From positions 1,674,001 through 1,738,000 of the forward strand of contig CANLSQ010000001.1 in NCBI GenBank assembly GCA_947493955.1: DNA of 64,000 nucleotides, given 5' to 3'. A program made the translations under genes and the position numbers. The notes below the pieces were generated by a model. It had not been told where the DNA came from. It did not search any database and saw only the letters and a program-made list of their open reading frames with translations. Of this stretch, positions 53,032 through 63,278 are shown piece by piece (the first letter of the stretch is position 1; each line of letters starts with the position of its first letter). The DNA comes from an uncultured Sphingomonadaceae bacterium. Its GTDB lineage: Bacteria; Pseudomonadota; Alphaproteobacteria; Sphingomonadales; Sphingomonadaceae.

Positions 53032-55149
53032 TTATGCCATACCGTGTGCCAGCGCTGCGAGCAGCAACAGGGCAACAATATTGGTGATTTTGATCATCGG
53101 GTTCACAGCCGGGCCAGCGGTATCCTTGTAGGGATCACCCACCGTATCGCCCGTCACAGCCGCTTTATGGGCTTCGCTGCCCTTGCCGCCATGATTGCCG
53201 TCTTCGATATATTTCTTCGCATTGTCCCATGCGCCGCCGCCTGCTGTCATTGACAGGGCAACGAACAGACCGGAGACGATCACGCCGAGGAGCAATGCAC
53301 CAAGCGCGGCAAAGCCGTTGGCCTGATCTGATACCGCGGTCACCACGAAATAGACCACAATCGGTGCCAGAACCGGGAGCAGCGATGGCAGGATCATTTC
53401 CTTGATCGCCGCCTTGGTTACAAGGTCAACCGTACGGGCATAGTTTGGACGCGATGTGCCATCCATAATGCCTTTGTCATTAGCGAACTGATCGCGGACA
53501 TCGACAACAACGTCACCGGCAGCACGGCCCACAGCGGTCATGCCCATCGCTCCGAAGAGATAAGGCAATAGCGCGCCGAGCAGCAAACCGACAATCACAT
53601 ATGGATTTTCAAGGCTGAAGCTGACTTGCAGATCCGGGAAGAACTCCTTGAGGTCAGCCGTGTATGCCGAGAACAGGACCAGTGCCGCCAGACCGGCAGA
53701 ACCAATGGCATAGCCTTTGGTGACAGCCTTGGTGGTGTTACCCACAGCATCCAGAGCATCGGTCTTGTCCCGAACGCTTTCGTCCAGACCAGACATTTCA
53801 GCGATACCGCCGGCATTGTCTGTTACCGGGCCATAAGCATCCAGAGCCACAACCATACCTGCGAGAGCCAGCATCGATGTTGCAGCAAAGGCCAAGCCGA
53901 TCAGACCAGCGAGCTGGAACGCCACGACGATACCAACCACGATAACCAGGGTCGGCAGCGCGGTTGCTTCCATCGAAATCGCCAGTCCCTGGATCACGTT
54001 GGTACCGTGACCTGTTTCCGAAGACTTGGCGATCGAACGCACCGGACGGTACTCTGTACCGGTATAATATTCGGTGATCCAGATGATCAGACCAGTAACG
54101 GCCAGACCAACCATCATTGACCAGAATAGGGCCATGCCGGTGAATCCGCCAGTGCCGTCAAGGCCCTGGCCGATAATGGCATTCATGTCACCCACGGTGC
54201 GCATCGTCACATAATAGATGGCCGGGATAGACAGGACAGCGGTGGTGATGAAGCCTTTATACAAAGCCCCCATGATATTGGTGCCATTGCCCAAACGGAC
54301 CATATAGGTACCGATAATGGATGTGATGATGCAAACACCGCCAACAATAAGCGGCAGCGCCATCAGGCTGTTGAGCATTGTGTCGCCAACCAGATCGCCA
54401 AACAGAAGAGCCAGCAGAACCATAGTCGCGCCAACGGTCACGACATAGGTTTCAAACAGGTCAGCTGCCATGCCTGCACAGTCACCGACATTGTCGCCAA
54501 CATTATCAGCGATAGTAGCTGGATTACGTGGATCATCTTCCGGGATACCGGCTTCAACCTTACCGACCAGATCGGCACCAACATCAGCAGCTTTAGTAAA
54601 GATACCCCCGCCCAGACGTGCGAAGATCGAAATCAGCGAAGCGCCAAAAGCCAGAGCCACAAGAGAATCAATCACTGTCCGGCTCTTGGCTTCGAGTCCC
54701 ATCTGCGTGGTGAGCACCCAGAAGAAGATGGAAATAGCAAGAAGCGCGAGTCCAGCAACCAGCATACCGGTAACCGCGCCAGCGCGGAACGCAACGGTCA
54801 GACCAGTTTGCAGGCTTTCGCTAGCGCCCTGCGCCGTGCGGACATTGGCGCGAACGGAAATGTTCATACCAATATAGCCCGCAACGCCAGAAAGAATGGC
54901 ACCAACCAGGAAACCGACTGTCGAAATCGGACCAAGGAACAGGAAGACGATAACCGCAACCACAACCCCCACAATACCGATCGCGCGATATTGGCGGTTC
55001 AGATAGGCTTGCGCACCTTCCTGAATGGCCGCAGCAATGTCCTGCATCTTTTCATTGCCAGCCGGTGCACTCAGCACCTGGCGGCTTGTAATAAACCCAT
55101 ATAAAACGGCAATTAAACCGCATATTATTGAAATGGTGACAACAGTCAT
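53032..55149 (-). CDS. hppA: Membrane-bound H+-translocating pyrophosphatase (K+-insensitive)
   Basis: 705 residues with about 16 membrane helices. Pyrophosphate-binding motifs are visible: [20 protein letters not shown] and [30 protein letters not shown], plus [15 protein letters not shown] near the end. [10 protein letters not shown] carries Lys in the position that makes the enzyme independent of potassium (established for this family). It couples pyrophosphate hydrolysis to proton export across the inner membrane. 159 gene-free bases separate it from thiL, and a terminator ends it. Confidence 0.96.
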   Translation of the reverse strand: MTVVTISIICGLIAVLYGFITSRQVLSAPAGNEKMQDIAAAIQEGAQAYLNRQYRAIGIVGVVVAVIVFLFLGPISTVGFLVGAILSGVAGYIGMNISVRANVRTAQGASESLQTGLTVAFRAGAVTGMLVAGLALLAISIFFWVLTTQMGLEAKSRTVIDSLVALAFGASLISIFARLGGGIFTKAADVGADLVGKVEAGIPEDDPRNPATIADNVGDNVGDCAGMAADLFETYVVTVGATMVLLALLFGDLVGDTMLNSLMALPLIVGGVCIITSIIGTYMVRLGNGTNIMGALYKGFITTAVLSIPAIYYVTMRTVGDMNAIIGQGLDGTGGFTGMALFWSMMVGLAVTGLIIWITEYYTGTEYRPVRSIAKSSETGHGTNVIQGLAISMEATALPTLVIVVGIVVAFQLAGLIGLAFAATSMLALAGMVVALDAYGPVTDNAGGIAEMSGLDESVRDKTDALDAVGNTTKAVTKGYAIGSAGLAALVLFSAYTADLKEFFPDLQVSFSLENPYVIVGLLLGALLPYLFGAMGMTAVGRAAGDVVVDVRDQFANDKGIMDGTSRPNYARTVDLVTKAAIKEMILPSLLPVLAPIVVYFVVTAVSDQANGFAALGALLLGVIVSGLFVALSMTAGGGAWDNAKKYIEDGNHGGKGSEAHKAAVTGDTVGDPYKDTAGPAVNPMIKITNIVALLLLAALAHGMA

Positions 55150-55308
55150 TGCTGTTCTTCTCCCCCTAGACCTTTATCGTGAAACGCCCCTGAATTGGGG
55201 CGAGATCGCGGCAACTTATAAAGCGTGAAGCGCATGGCGCAACCCCTGATTTTGCGGGCATTCCTTGGTATTTCAGATAGGCCTTCCATTGATCGATATT
55301 GCAAACGA

Positions 55309-56244
55309 TCAGGCGTGTACGAACCCAAGTGGTTCCGGCAAACCAATCCGTTCCCCTTTCTGCACCAAAGACACACCGGATCCGGGTCGACACTGGCCAA
55401 TACGGGTTACATTTATCGGCAGAACAGTTTCCGGACTGGCGGTTAGCAGCAGTTGATAATCATCACCGCCGGTGGCGGCACTCATTCTGGCATCTTCCCC
55501 TTCACCAAACAGGGTCTTGAACGGCACCGACAAAGGAACCTGATCGAGATCAATCTCCAGATTGACACCGCTGGCCTTGGCTATCCGCGAGGCATCGAGC
55601 AGCAAACCATCTGAAACATCCATCATTGTACTGACCAAAGACGACAACGCCCTGCCATCATCCAGTTTTGGTTGCGGGCGGTTATGCGCCTTCAACAGAG
55701 CAGCCGAGGTCTCTATGTCCGCAGCATGTGCCTTGCCAAGGGCTATCTGTAGCCCTGCCCATGCATCCCCGATTTCACCTGTGACATAGATGCTGTGCCC
55801 CGGCGCGGCACCGCAGCGGGCGGGAATGATATGCCCTTTTGCTTCGCCCAAAGCGGTCAGGCCGAGGGTCCGCTTGCCATTCGGTCCCGCCGACACGGTA
55901 TCACCGCCCAGTAACGGCACACAGAAATGGCCAATAGCCTCTTTCAGTCCGCGAACGAATGCGGCATCCCATGCGTCGTCACCCGTTTGGCAATATCCCA
56001 TCAATATGCCCAGCGGCTTCGCGCCTTTGGCGGCCAGATCAGACAAGTTTACGGCCACGAGCTTCCACGCGATATCGGTAGGATCGGCATTTGGCAAAAA
56101 ATGGACATCCTCGACCATCATGTCATGGGTTATGACGAGCTTGTGCCGACCAAAAGGCAATACCGCCGCATCATCAGCCAGACCGCGGGCCGCGGGATGG
56201 GTCGCCAGTGTTTTCAACTGGTCAATAAAGTCTAATTCGGTCAA
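55309..56244 (-). CDS. thiL: Thiamine-monophosphate kinase
   Basis: 311 residues. DDAAVLPFGRHKLVITHDMMVEDVHF, then WKLVAVNLSDLAAKGAKPLGIL and VPLLGGDTVSAGPNG are the ThiL ATP and magnesium motifs of the AIR-synthase-like fold; MMDVSDGLLLDASRIA follows. It phosphorylates thiamine monophosphate to the diphosphate. It follows nusB with a 91-base gap and precedes hppA, an order common in this group. Confidence 0.96.
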   Translation of the reverse strand: MTELDFIDQLKTLATHPAARGLADDAAVLPFGRHKLVITHDMMVEDVHFLPNADPTDIAWKLVAVNLSDLAAKGAKPLGILMGYCQTGDDAWDAAFVRGLKEAIGHFCVPLLGGDTVSAGPNGKRTLGLTALGEAKGHIIPARCGAAPGHSIYVTGEIGDAWAGLQIALGKAHAADIETSAALLKAHNRPQPKLDDGRALSSLVSTMMDVSDGLLLDASRIAKASGVNLEIDLDQVPLSVPFKTLFGEGEDARMSAATGGDDYQLLLTASPETVLPINVTRIGQCRPGSGVSLVQKGERIGLPEPLGFVHA

Positions 56245-56335
56245 TCGAGGCCCCCTTCAAAAAGAAGATGTGCCCCACATCTATTACTAACACTCACACT
56301 CCCCTGCCAAGCAGAAACGCGTTGATGTCAGCCCC

Positions 56336-56785
56336 TCAGCCGCCCCGAACCTGCTTCGCTATTGCGTCCAGCAATCCGTTTATGAAACCGCTGTCCTTTT
56401 TGTCAAAAAAGGCATGTGCGACGTCCACATATTCACTGATTACCGTCCCCGTCGGGACATCGTCCCGTGCCATCAATTCAAAGGCCCCGGCGCGCAGAAT
56501 TTGCAACATAGTTTTGTCGAGCCGCCCCATAGACCAGCCGGATGCCAGTTTTTCAGAGATCAGCGCATCAATTTCGTCGCGCTTTTCGGACACTCCGACA
56601 ACGATATCGTCAAAGAAATCCACCTCAACCGGGCGATATTGGGCATCCTCAATCTCTGCCCCCAGCCGGTGGTCATGAAATTCTTTCAGCAAGCGCGGGA
56701 CCGGGGTCTTTTCCATATCATGCTGGAAAAGCGCCTGAACCGCAGCAAGACGTGCGGTGGAACGGGTGTTTGATTTTGCGGTCAT
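56336..56785 (-). CDS. nusB: Transcription antitermination factor NusB
   Basis: 149 residues. ARLAAVQALFQHDMEK at the start, MLQILRAGAFELMARDDVPTGTVISEYVDVAHAFFDKKDSGFINGLLD at the end, both NusB hallmarks. It binds BoxA RNA with NusE (S10) in rRNA antitermination. The start overlaps the DUF1993 stop by four bases. Confidence 0.96.
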   Translation of the reverse strand: MTAKSNTRSTARLAAVQALFQHDMEKTPVPRLLKEFHDHRLGAEIEDAQYRPVEVDFFDDIVVGVSEKRDEIDALISEKLASGWSMGRLDKTMLQILRAGAFELMARDDVPTGTVISEYVDVAHAFFDKKDSGFINGLLDAIAKQVRGG

Positions 56786-57309
56786 GCTGGCTGCTTCATC
56801 CGCGGAACACCCACGAAATCCATTTTGCCAATCCGGAACCCGCGTTCACGAAGCAGATCATAGGCCGTGGTTGCATGGAAATAGAAATTGGGCTGCGCAA
56901 AACTCAGCAGGAAATTTTCGATAGTGAATGGCATGACGGTTTCTTTGAAACGGAACTCCATTGGTTGTCCGACAAAACCGGCCATTTCTGCTTCGTCAAC
57001 CGCTTCAAGTCCGGCTTTCGCTTCGTCAAGCTTTTCGTAAAGGCCCTCCCAACTGTCTGGCGGTGCCACCAGGCTGGGGGTGAACACGCCTTCACGCGCA
57101 GCCTCTATCGCACCTAGCGAATGCTCACGGCAACATTTCACCTGATAGGAAAAGGGCTGCATGTCTTTAATGAGCCGTGCGCCGATAATGTCTTCGGCAG
57201 CAGTGCCGGTCTCTTCACAATGGGCTTTTGCCTTATCCACCAGCGCGCGAACGGCTGCAATGATCTGCAGCTGTGATGGAATAACGGCGTCATATAGTGA
57301 AATGGTCAT
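56782..57309 (-). CDS. DUF1993 family protein
   Basis: 175 residues. The pattern LYDAVIPSQLQIIAAVRALVDKAKAH, then LIKDMQPFSYQVKCCREHSLGAIEAA and FYFHATTAYDLLRERGFRIGKMDF is the DUF1993 family, a DinB-like helical bundle. Function is unknown. It sits between hisD and nusB, overlapping nusB by four bases and lying 20 bases after hisD, an arrangement conserved in many sphingomonads. Confidence 0.9.
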   Translation of the reverse strand: MTISLYDAVIPSQLQIIAAVRALVDKAKAHCEETGTAAEDIIGARLIKDMQPFSYQVKCCREHSLGAIEAAREGVFTPSLVAPPDSWEGLYEKLDEAKAGLEAVDEAEMAGFVGQPMEFRFKETVMPFTIENFLLSFAQPNFYFHATTAYDLLRERGFRIGKMDFVGVPRMKQPA

Positions 57310-57329
57310 TGGCTCTATCTCTCTGTTGA

Positions 57330-58628
57330 TTACCGGCGCTTGTCCAGCCGCTTTTGCACACTGGCAGCATGAGCAGGCAGTCCTTCGGCTTCAGCGAGGG
57401 CAACTGCCGCAGGGCCAATTTTGCTAAGCGCCGCGTCATCACATTCCAGAAAGCTGGTACGCTTCATGAAATCGGTGACCGAGAGCCCCGAAGAGAAGCG
57501 CGCGCGCCGTCCGGTGGGTAGCACATGATTGGGCCCTGCAACATAGTCGCCGACGGCCTCTGGCGTATGACGCCCCAAAAATACCGAACCGGCATGGCGC
57601 ACCTTGTTGAACAAGGCCTGCGGATCGTTACAAGCCAGTTCGAGATGCTCAGCAGCCAGGCGATCGACCAGCGGCATGGCTTTTTCCAAGCGGTCAACCA
57701 CTATGATCGCACCGTTGTCGGTCCAGCTTTGCGTCGCTGTCTCGCTCGTCGCCAATTCAGCAAGCTGGGCATCGACCCGCGTTGCGACCTCATCGGCAAA
57801 GGCCGCATCATCGGTGAACAATATCGACTGGCTGGTCGGATCATGCTCTGCCTGGGACAAGAGATCAGCGGCTATCCAGTCCGGATCATTCTGGCCATCG
57901 GCCACGACAACAATCTCCGACGGCCCTGCCACCATATCGATACCGACCACGCCATAAACCTGCCGCTTGGCTTCCGCGACCCAGGCATTGCCGGGGCCGG
58001 TAATCACATCAACAGGCGCAATTTTCTCTGTTCCAAAGGCCAAGGCGGCAACCGCTTGCGCACCGCCGATGCGCCACACCTCATCAACACCGGCGATCTG
58101 GGCTGCAGCGAGCACCAGCGGATTGACTTCTCCACCTGGCGTTGGCGTCACCATGATGACGCGGTCTGCACCGGCAACCTTGGCCGGGATGGCGTTCATC
58201 AACACGGAAGATGGATAAGCCGCTCGGCCACCGGGAATATAAATCCCAGCCCGCTCTACCGCATTCCAACGCGCACCGATGCGCACTCCGGCATCATCGC
58301 GATAGTCGCGGTTATCGGGCTTTTGCCCCTCATGATAGTCGCGAATGCGGATCGCCGCCAACTCGAGAGCAATTCGCAGGTTGGGATCGAGACCATCCAG
58401 GGCCGCCTCACATTCCGCAACCGACACTTTCCAACCGGTAAATTCCAGATCATGGCCGTCAAATTTCTGCGTAAGCCGGGCCACTGCCTCGTCGCCATTG
58501 GAACGGACATCCTTGATAATCGCAGCGACATCCGCCGATACGTCGGCGTCTGCTTCGCGGCGGGCATTGACCAACGCGTCAAAGGAGTCGGCAAAACCGG
58601 CATCCGAGGTTGAAAGCCGCAAAGCCAT
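57330..58628 (-). CDS. hisD: Histidinol dehydrogenase
   Basis: 432 residues. GARWNAVERAGIYIPGGRAAYPSSVLMN, DMVAGPSEIVVVADG, LLSQAEHDPTSQ and AAEHLEL contain the conserved zinc and catalytic residues (His/Glu in the SQAEHDP and EHLEL motifs). It performs the last two oxidation steps of histidine synthesis with NAD. The start overlaps the hisG stop by one base. Confidence 0.97.
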   Translation of the reverse strand: MALRLSTSDAGFADSFDALVNARREADADVSADVAAIIKDVRSNGDEAVARLTQKFDGHDLEFTGWKVSVAECEAALDGLDPNLRIALELAAIRIRDYHEGQKPDNRDYRDDAGVRIGARWNAVERAGIYIPGGRAAYPSSVLMNAIPAKVAGADRVIMVTPTPGGEVNPLVLAAAQIAGVDEVWRIGGAQAVAALAFGTEKIAPVDVITGPGNAWVAEAKRQVYGVVGIDMVAGPSEIVVVADGQNDPDWIAADLLSQAEHDPTSQSILFTDDAAFADEVATRVDAQLAELATSETATQSWTDNGAIIVVDRLEKAMPLVDRLAAEHLELACNDPQALFNKVRHAGSVFLGRHTPEAVGDYVAGPNHVLPTGRRARFSSGLSVTDFMKRTSFLECDDAALSKIGPAAVALAEAEGLPAHAASVQKRLDKRR

Positions 58629-59278
58629 CAGACTTGCCCCACCAGTTCGCGGAATTTCTGGACCAGCCCGGTCAGCTCTTCGCTGCGCATCTTGAATGCC
58701 GCTCGGTTCACCACCAGCCGCGCGGAAATGTCGATAATCCGATCGGTTTCCACCAGACTATTCGCTTTTAGTGTGCTGCCGGATTCCACCAGATCGACAA
58801 TATGCCGTGATAAACCGAGTGAAGGTGCGAGTTCCATCGCACCGTTCAGCTTCACACATTCCGCCTGAATGCCCTGCGCCTCAAAATGGCGGCTGGTCAG
58901 GTTGGGATATTTGGTGGCGACACGGATATGCGAGATATTGCCAATCTGATCGGCATCATCCTTCGGCTGCGCCACTGACAGACGGCAGCGGCCAATGCCC
59001 AGATCAACCGGCGCATAAAGCTCGCTATAGTTGAACTCTTCCACCACGTCCGATCCGACAATCCCGATCTGCGCCGCGCCATGGGCGACAAATGTCGCCA
59101 CATCAAAGGCACGCACCCGGATGATCGAGACATGCGCCTGATTGGTGCCGAACATCAGGCTGCGGTTAGCCTTGTCGAAAAATTCCGGTGCAGGTTCGAT
59201 GCCGACCTTGGCCAGCATCGGCAAGGCCTCGTCAAGAATCCGTCCCTTGGGGATTGCAAAGATAAGGGGTGTGGTCAT
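58628..59278 (-). CDS. hisG: ATP phosphoribosyltransferase, short form
   Basis: 216 residues, the length of the short HisG form, which lacks the regulatory C-terminal domain and works with His[35 protein letters not shown] and [19 protein letters not shown] are characteristic. It performs the first step of histidine synthesis. HisZ, which would be needed, is not in the window. It is divergent from the DUF2332 gene, 40 bases apart. Confidence 0.95.
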   Translation of the reverse strand: MTTPLIFAIPKGRILDEALPMLAKVGIEPAPEFFDKANRSLMFGTNQAHVSIIRVRAFDVATFVAHGAAQIGIVGSDVVEEFNYSELYAPVDLGIGRCRLSVAQPKDDADQIGNISHIRVATKYPNLTSRHFEAQGIQAECVKLNGAMELAPSLGLSRHIVDLVESGSTLKANSLVETDRIIDISARLVVNRAAFKMRSEELTGLVQKFRELVGQV

Positions 59279-59318
59279 AGAAGCCGACGCATTAGGGCTT
59301 CATACCGGAAAGGGCAAT

Positions 59319-60374
59319 ATGTCTAACCAGCAAAAGATACAGGACGCCTTCACCAACCAGATTGAATATTGCCGTTCCAACGGCGCGCCGATTACCGGCC
59401 GCATTGTCGAGGCGATTATCGGAGCGCTCGATCAGAGCACCGAATTGGGCCGTCAGGTACTCGGATGGGAAGGCAATCCGCTGGCCGATGCTCTGCCCTT
59501 GCGGGTCGCGGGCGGCTTTCACGCGCTACATCTCGCGGGTCAGCATGACCGGCTGTCCGCCATTTATGAAGGTGATGAACAAGCCGCCAATGATGCCGAA
59601 CAGATCATTGCCACCACGATAGAGACCGACGAGGCCGCGTTGCTGCCATGGCTCGACTCTCCCCCACAGACCAACGAAGCGGGTCGGTCTTCCTCTTACA
59701 TCGTAGGCCTGCTTTGGTTGACTCATCAAGGCCTGCCACCTCGCTATGAGCTTTTGGAAATCGGGTCCAGTGCTGGCTTGAACCTGATGATCGATCGCTA
59801 TCAATATGACCTTGGCAGCGTTTCGATTGGTCCTGAGGATGCGTCTCTTTCCTTCGCACCCGATTGGGAAGGACCACCGCCGCCTGATGCACCCTTTACC
59901 TTTGAGTCGCTTCGCGGCTGTGACATTGCGCCCGTTGATCTCGCCGATCTTGCGCAAGCCCGTCGGCTTACGGCCTATATCTGGCCCGAACATACCGTGC
60001 GCTTCGAACGGATGAAGACCGCCATCGATCTGGTCAACGAGCAGCCACCCCATCTGGAGGGTTCAAGCGCCGACGACTGGATGATCGAACAACTCGCCAA
60101 GCCCCAGAAAACGGGCGTTACGAGGGTGCTGGTCCATTCCATCGTCTGGCAATATATCCCCAAAGCCGGGCGTGATCGGATCAAGCAGGCGATGGAAGAA
60201 GCGGGGACCCGAGCCACCGCAGAGCGACCGCTGGCCTGGCTATCATTGGAAGCCAATCGCAAAACCTATCGCCATGAATTAATCGTTCGGCACTGGCCTG
60301 ATGGCGGTGAGCCGGTCAAGCTTGGGGAGGCCCATGCGCATGGCGCATGGATCAAATGGTTGGGAGCCTCTTAG
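59319..60374 (+). CDS. DUF2332 family protein
   Basis: The start at 59319 follows ggaaaggg at normal spacing and lies past the divergent hisG start; a longer frame from 59142 overlaps hisG and is rejected. 351 residues. The pattern NEAGRSSSYIVGLLWLT, LLEIGSSAGLNLMIDRYQY, then LVHSIVWQYIP and AWLSLEANRKTYRHEL is DUF2332. LLEIGSSAGLNL resembles a methyltransferase-type glycine loop, so an SAM-dependent activity is possible but unproven. Confidence 0.88.
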   Translation: MSNQQKIQDAFTNQIEYCRSNGAPITGRIVEAIIGALDQSTELGRQVLGWEGNPLADALPLRVAGGFHALHLAGQHDRLSAIYEGDEQAANDAEQIIATTIETDEAALLPWLDSPPQTNEAGRSSSYIVGLLWLTHQGLPPRYELLEIGSSAGLNLMIDRYQYDLGSVSIGPEDASLSFAPDWEGPPPPDAPFTFESLRGCDIAPVDLADLAQARRLTAYIWPEHTVRFERMKTAIDLVNEQPPHLEGSSADDWMIEQLAKPQKTGVTRVLVHSIVWQYIPKAGRDRIKQAMEEAGTRATAERPLAWLSLEANRKTYRHELIVRHWPDGGEPVKLGEAHAHGAWIKWLGAS

Positions 60375-60394
60375 AATCTGACCATTTCCGCTGC

Positions 60395-60763
60395 CTATAA
60401 CCGATCCAACTCAGTCACCGTCTTCTCGGTCACCACGTTGCCCGTGTTCAAGGTCGTCTTGGGTTCAAGCAGCACAACATGGCATTCGCCATCCAGCCCC
60501 TCGGGACGATGTTCAACCCCACGCGGGATGATAATGAATTCGCCCGGCCCGACATCCACATTACCGGTGCGCAGGCCCATACGCATGGTCCCGGAAACGA
60601 CCAGAAATAGTTCGTCTTCATCGTTATGATGATGCCAGTCAAATTTGCCTTCAAATTTGGCTAGTTTGACTTGCGCATCATTGATATCACCTGCGACCTT
60701 CGGCGACCAGTGATCGGAGAAACTCGCAAAGGCTTCTTTCAGGCTGACTTTTTGTATCGTCAT
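60395..60763 (-). CDS. Cupin_2 domain protein
   Basis: 122 residues. FDWHHHNDEDELFLVVSGTM and later GPGEFIIIPRGVEHRPEG are the two cupin motifs, with three His and one Glu for metal. The end carries TVTELDRL. A single-domain cupin, often sugar- or amino-acid-binding or an enzyme; the substrate is unknown. The start overlaps the NUDIX stop by four bases. Confidence 0.9.
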   Translation of the reverse strand: MTIQKVSLKEAFASFSDHWSPKVAGDINDAQVKLAKFEGKFDWHHHNDEDELFLVVSGTMRMGLRTGNVDVGPGEFIIIPRGVEHRPEGLDGECHVVLLEPKTTLNTGNVVTEKTVTELDRL

Positions 60764-61143
60764 GAATGATAACCTTTTTGTAATTCATCTACCAAGATCT
60801 TTATCGCCGGAGCCATGATGGCTGTCTGCTTATAACCTATGAAAGCAACTTCGGATATTTCGGCTCTTGGCCTGATATCACCCGTCCATCGCGCTTTATA
60901 GCAATTCAGTTCCACATCACCCTGGCGTCCCAAAGCCGGTCCGACGATCCGAAGATCGAATTCCAGGGTTTCGCGATCAATTGCCACACCCAGTTCCTCG
61001 TCAATCTCGCGAACAAGCGCTTCTTCTTCGGTTTCGCCAGCCTCGATCGTTCCGCCAGGTAGATACCAGAGATTATTATCACGAACACGCACCAGCATGA
61101 TTTGCTCGCCTTTCGTTTCCAAAAGACAGACACAGCGGATCAC
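60760..61143 (-). CDS. NUDIX hydrolase
   Basis: 127 residues. The Nudix box G(x5)E(x7)REUxEE is at residues 31-53 (GTIEAGETEEEALVREIDEE with LGV after it). It removes nucleoside diphosphate-linked groups. Start overlaps the bolA stop by four bases, so bolA, NUDIX and cupin genes form one operon. Substrate unknown. Confidence 0.93.
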   Translation of the reverse strand: MIRCVCLLETKGEQIMLVRVRDNNLWYLPGGTIEAGETEEEALVREIDEELGVAIDRETLEFDLRIVGPALGRQGDVELNCYKARWTGDIRPRAEISEVAFIGYKQTAIMAPAIKILVDELQKGYHS

Positions 61144-61427
61144 TCCCCCGGCACCGTCGCCTTGATGGCCATGGCGTGCACCCGGTCGTGCATCAAATCA
61201 CCCAGCGCCTTGTTGACCATCCGCTGCCGGTTGAGCCGCGATTGGCCTGCAAAGGCGGCGCAGGCAATTTCGACCGTGAAATGCGACTCTCCGCTGCCGT
61301 CGTCACCGGTGTGACCCCGATGGCTCGCGCTGTCGTTGATGACATTCAGCGAAGTGGGCGATAGCGCCTCCAACAACCGCTTTTCAATTTCTGCGGCCAC
61401 TGGCCCTTTTGATTCTGTTTCCATCAT
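61140..61427 (-). CDS. BolA family protein
   Basis: 95 residues. SHFTVEIACAAFAGQSRLNRQRMVNKALGDLM is the BolA/IbaG fold with the HRxV-like region. A start Met pair (residues 1 and 2) leaves the first codon uncertain. BolA proteins work with monothiol glutaredoxins on Fe-S clusters. First gene of the bolA-NUDIX-cupin operon, divergent from the J-domain gene. Confidence 0.9.
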   Translation of the reverse strand: MMETESKGPVAAEIEKRLLEALSPTSLNVINDSASHRGHTGDDGSGESHFTVEIACAAFAGQSRLNRQRMVNKALGDLMHDRVHAMAIKATVPGE

Positions 61428-61491
61428 GCCTATATAGAAGCTTCACCAGCATTTGCGAACCACCTTCTAAAGCCATCAACCGGATAATCTG

Positions 61492-62094
61492 TTGCCTTCC
61501 TCCGATCCCCAAAAGAAAAAACCCAATCGTTTTCATGGTCGTGTGGAAAGCGAAGGGCGGACCTGCGCGATTGAAGGGTGTGAAGAAAATGGCGAGTTTC
61601 GTGCACCCTCTATTTACGGTGCCCGGCACAGCTATGACGGCCCCGGTGAATATCGCTGGCTGTGCCTCGATCATGTCCGCGAATTCAATCAGGGCTACGA
61701 CTATTTCGACGGCATGGATCAGGAGCAGATTTTCGAAGCCCAGCATCCCATTCGCGGGTGGGACAGCAATCGGCGAATCTATCAAAATGGACCGAGTGAT
61801 GCACCGGCATGGGCCGATTTTACCGATCCGCTGGATGCAATTGGTGCAAGATTTGCTGCAAGCGTTTCGCGGCCCCAAACACCCGGTCGTGCGATCAGCG
61901 CGGGCGATCGCAAGGCGCTTAAGACGCTAGGGCTTGGCGAGGATGCAGAGCGCGGTGAAATTCGCAGGCGCTATTCCGAACTGGTGCGCAAATATCATCC
62001 CGACCGCAATGGCGGCAACAGAAGTCATGAGAAACAGTTGGCAAATGTGATCGCGGCCTATACGCAGCTTAAGGAATCACCAGATTTTAGTTAG
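61492..62094 (+). CDS. J-domain (DnaJ-like) protein
   Basis: 200 residues. The start is TTG at 61492; an in-frame stop lies 24 bases upstream and no ATG is available before the conserved part. The N-terminal half has two Cys in CAIEGCEENGEF, an unusual feature, and then LCLDHVREFNQGYDYFDGM. The J domain is C-terminal: LKTLGLGEDAERGEIRRRYSELVRKYHPDRNGG, with intact HPD at 169-171. It should stimulate a DnaK-type chaperone. It sits before cobS as in many sphingomonads. Confidence 0.9.
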   Translation: MPSSDPQKKKPNRFHGRVESEGRTCAIEGCEENGEFRAPSIYGARHSYDGPGEYRWLCLDHVREFNQGYDYFDGMDQEQIFEAQHPIRGWDSNRRIYQNGPSDAPAWADFTDPLDAIGARFAASVSRPQTPGRAISAGDRKALKTLGLGEDAERGEIRRRYSELVRKYHPDRNGGNRSHEKQLANVIAAYTQLKESPDFS

Positions 62095-62161
62095 GTAATT
62101 TTAGATAGTGGCTCTGGCTTTTTGTATTTCATAATGAGGCCGGAGTTTTCAAAGGACAAAC

Positions 62162-63151
62162 ATGACTGACATACCCAATACCCATCCCAGCGGCAGCGGC
62201 GAAACCGTTTTGGACGCACCGGATCAAACCGTTGATGCGCGGGAAATGTTTGGCATTGATCTCGACATGCAGATCCCCTCGTTCAGTGAAAAGGATGAGC
62301 GGGTTCCCGATCTGGATCCGTCCTATGTCTTTGATCAGGATACGACTGCCGCAATCCTTGCCGGTTTTGCCTTTAACCGCCGCGTGATGGTGCAGGGTTT
62401 CCACGGCACTGGTAAATCAACTCATATTGAACAGGTCGCGGCGCGGCTCAACTGGCCATGTATCCGCATCAACCTTGATGCCCATATAAGCCGTATCGAT
62501 CTTGTCGGCCGCGATGCCATTGTTTTGAAAGATGGTCAGCAGGTCACCGAATTCCGTGAAGGCTTGCTTCCATGGGCGCTCCAGACACCTACGGCCTTGG
62601 TATTCGACGAATATGATGCCGGTCGCCCTGACGTGATGTTCGTGATCCAGCGTGTTCTTGAAGCCGAAGGCAAGCTGACCTTGCTCGACCAGAACCGGGT
62701 CATTCGTCCGAACCCGAATTTCCGTCTTTTCGCAACCGCCAACACGGTCGGCCTCGGCGACACCAGCGGGCTTTATCACGGCACGCAGCAGATAAACCAG
62801 GGCCAGATGGACCGCTGGAATATTGTTGTTACACTCAACTATCTGCCGGCTGCGACCGAGGCACAGGTCATTCTGTCCAAAGTCCCTGATACGGACGATA
62901 AAACGGTGGAAAACATGATCAAGGTCGCCGACCTGTCACGTCAGGGTTTCGTCAACGGAGACATTTCCACCGTGATGAGCCCGCGGACCGTGATCAGCTG
63001 GGCCCAGAATGCCGCGATCTTCAACAATGTCGGCTTTGCCTTCCGTTTGAGTTTCCTCAACAAATGTGATGAAGCCGAACGGATGCTGGTCGCCGAATAT
63101 TATCAGCGGGTCTTTGGTGAAGATCTGCCGGAAAGTGTGGTTGGGGCTTAA
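62162..63151 (+). CDS. cobS: CobS-like AAA+ ATPase (cobaltochelatase subunit)
   Basis: 329 residues. [30 protein letters not shown] precedes the Walker [11 protein letters not shown] (about residues 80-89), then [35 protein letters not shown], the Walker B and CobS-specific loop. CobS with CobT and CobN inserts cobalt into hydrogenobyrinate diamide. An aaagga Shine-Dalgarno precedes it. CobT does not follow; the next gene is a penicillin-binding protein. CobS-like ATPases also occur outside B12 synthesis, so the pathway is not assured. Confidence 0.92.
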   Translation: MTDIPNTHPSGSGETVLDAPDQTVDAREMFGIDLDMQIPSFSEKDERVPDLDPSYVFDQDTTAAILAGFAFNRRVMVQGFHGTGKSTHIEQVAARLNWPCIRINLDAHISRIDLVGRDAIVLKDGQQVTEFREGLLPWALQTPTALVFDEYDAGRPDVMFVIQRVLEAEGKLTLLDQNRVIRPNPNFRLFATANTVGLGDTSGLYHGTQQINQGQMDRWNIVVTLNYLPAATEAQVILSKVPDTDDKTVENMIKVADLSRQGFVNGDISTVMSPRTVISWAQNAAIFNNVGFAFRLSFLNKCDEAERMLVAEYYQRVFGEDLPESVVGA

Positions 63152-63220
63152 ATCCGCTTCATTTCGGGTTCACTCATTGATGAACATATAGGTCTCTTCG
63201 GTTCACGAGGAGGGCTGAAC

Positions 63221-63262
63221 ATGGTTGTCCGAAATTGTTTCTCGCATTTTGTGTGTTACTAG
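63221..63262 (+). CDS. Possible 13-codon upstream ORF
   Basis: ATG at 63221 follows an excellent gaggaggg Shine-Dalgarno and encodes 13 residues (MVVRNCFSHFVCY) to a TAG at 63260-63262. It lies in the leader of the PBP gene. A TATAAT at 63263-63268 abuts its stop. It may be a real leader peptide, a translational control element, or chance; there is no similarity evidence. Confidence 0.3.
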   Translation: MVVRNCFSHFVCY

Positions 63263-63278
63263 TATAATACAGTAAGTA

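Noticed and set aside
59142-59318. N-terminal extension of the DUF2332 gene
   Set aside because: It overlaps hisG on the other strand and lacks the good Shine-Dalgarno seen at 59319.
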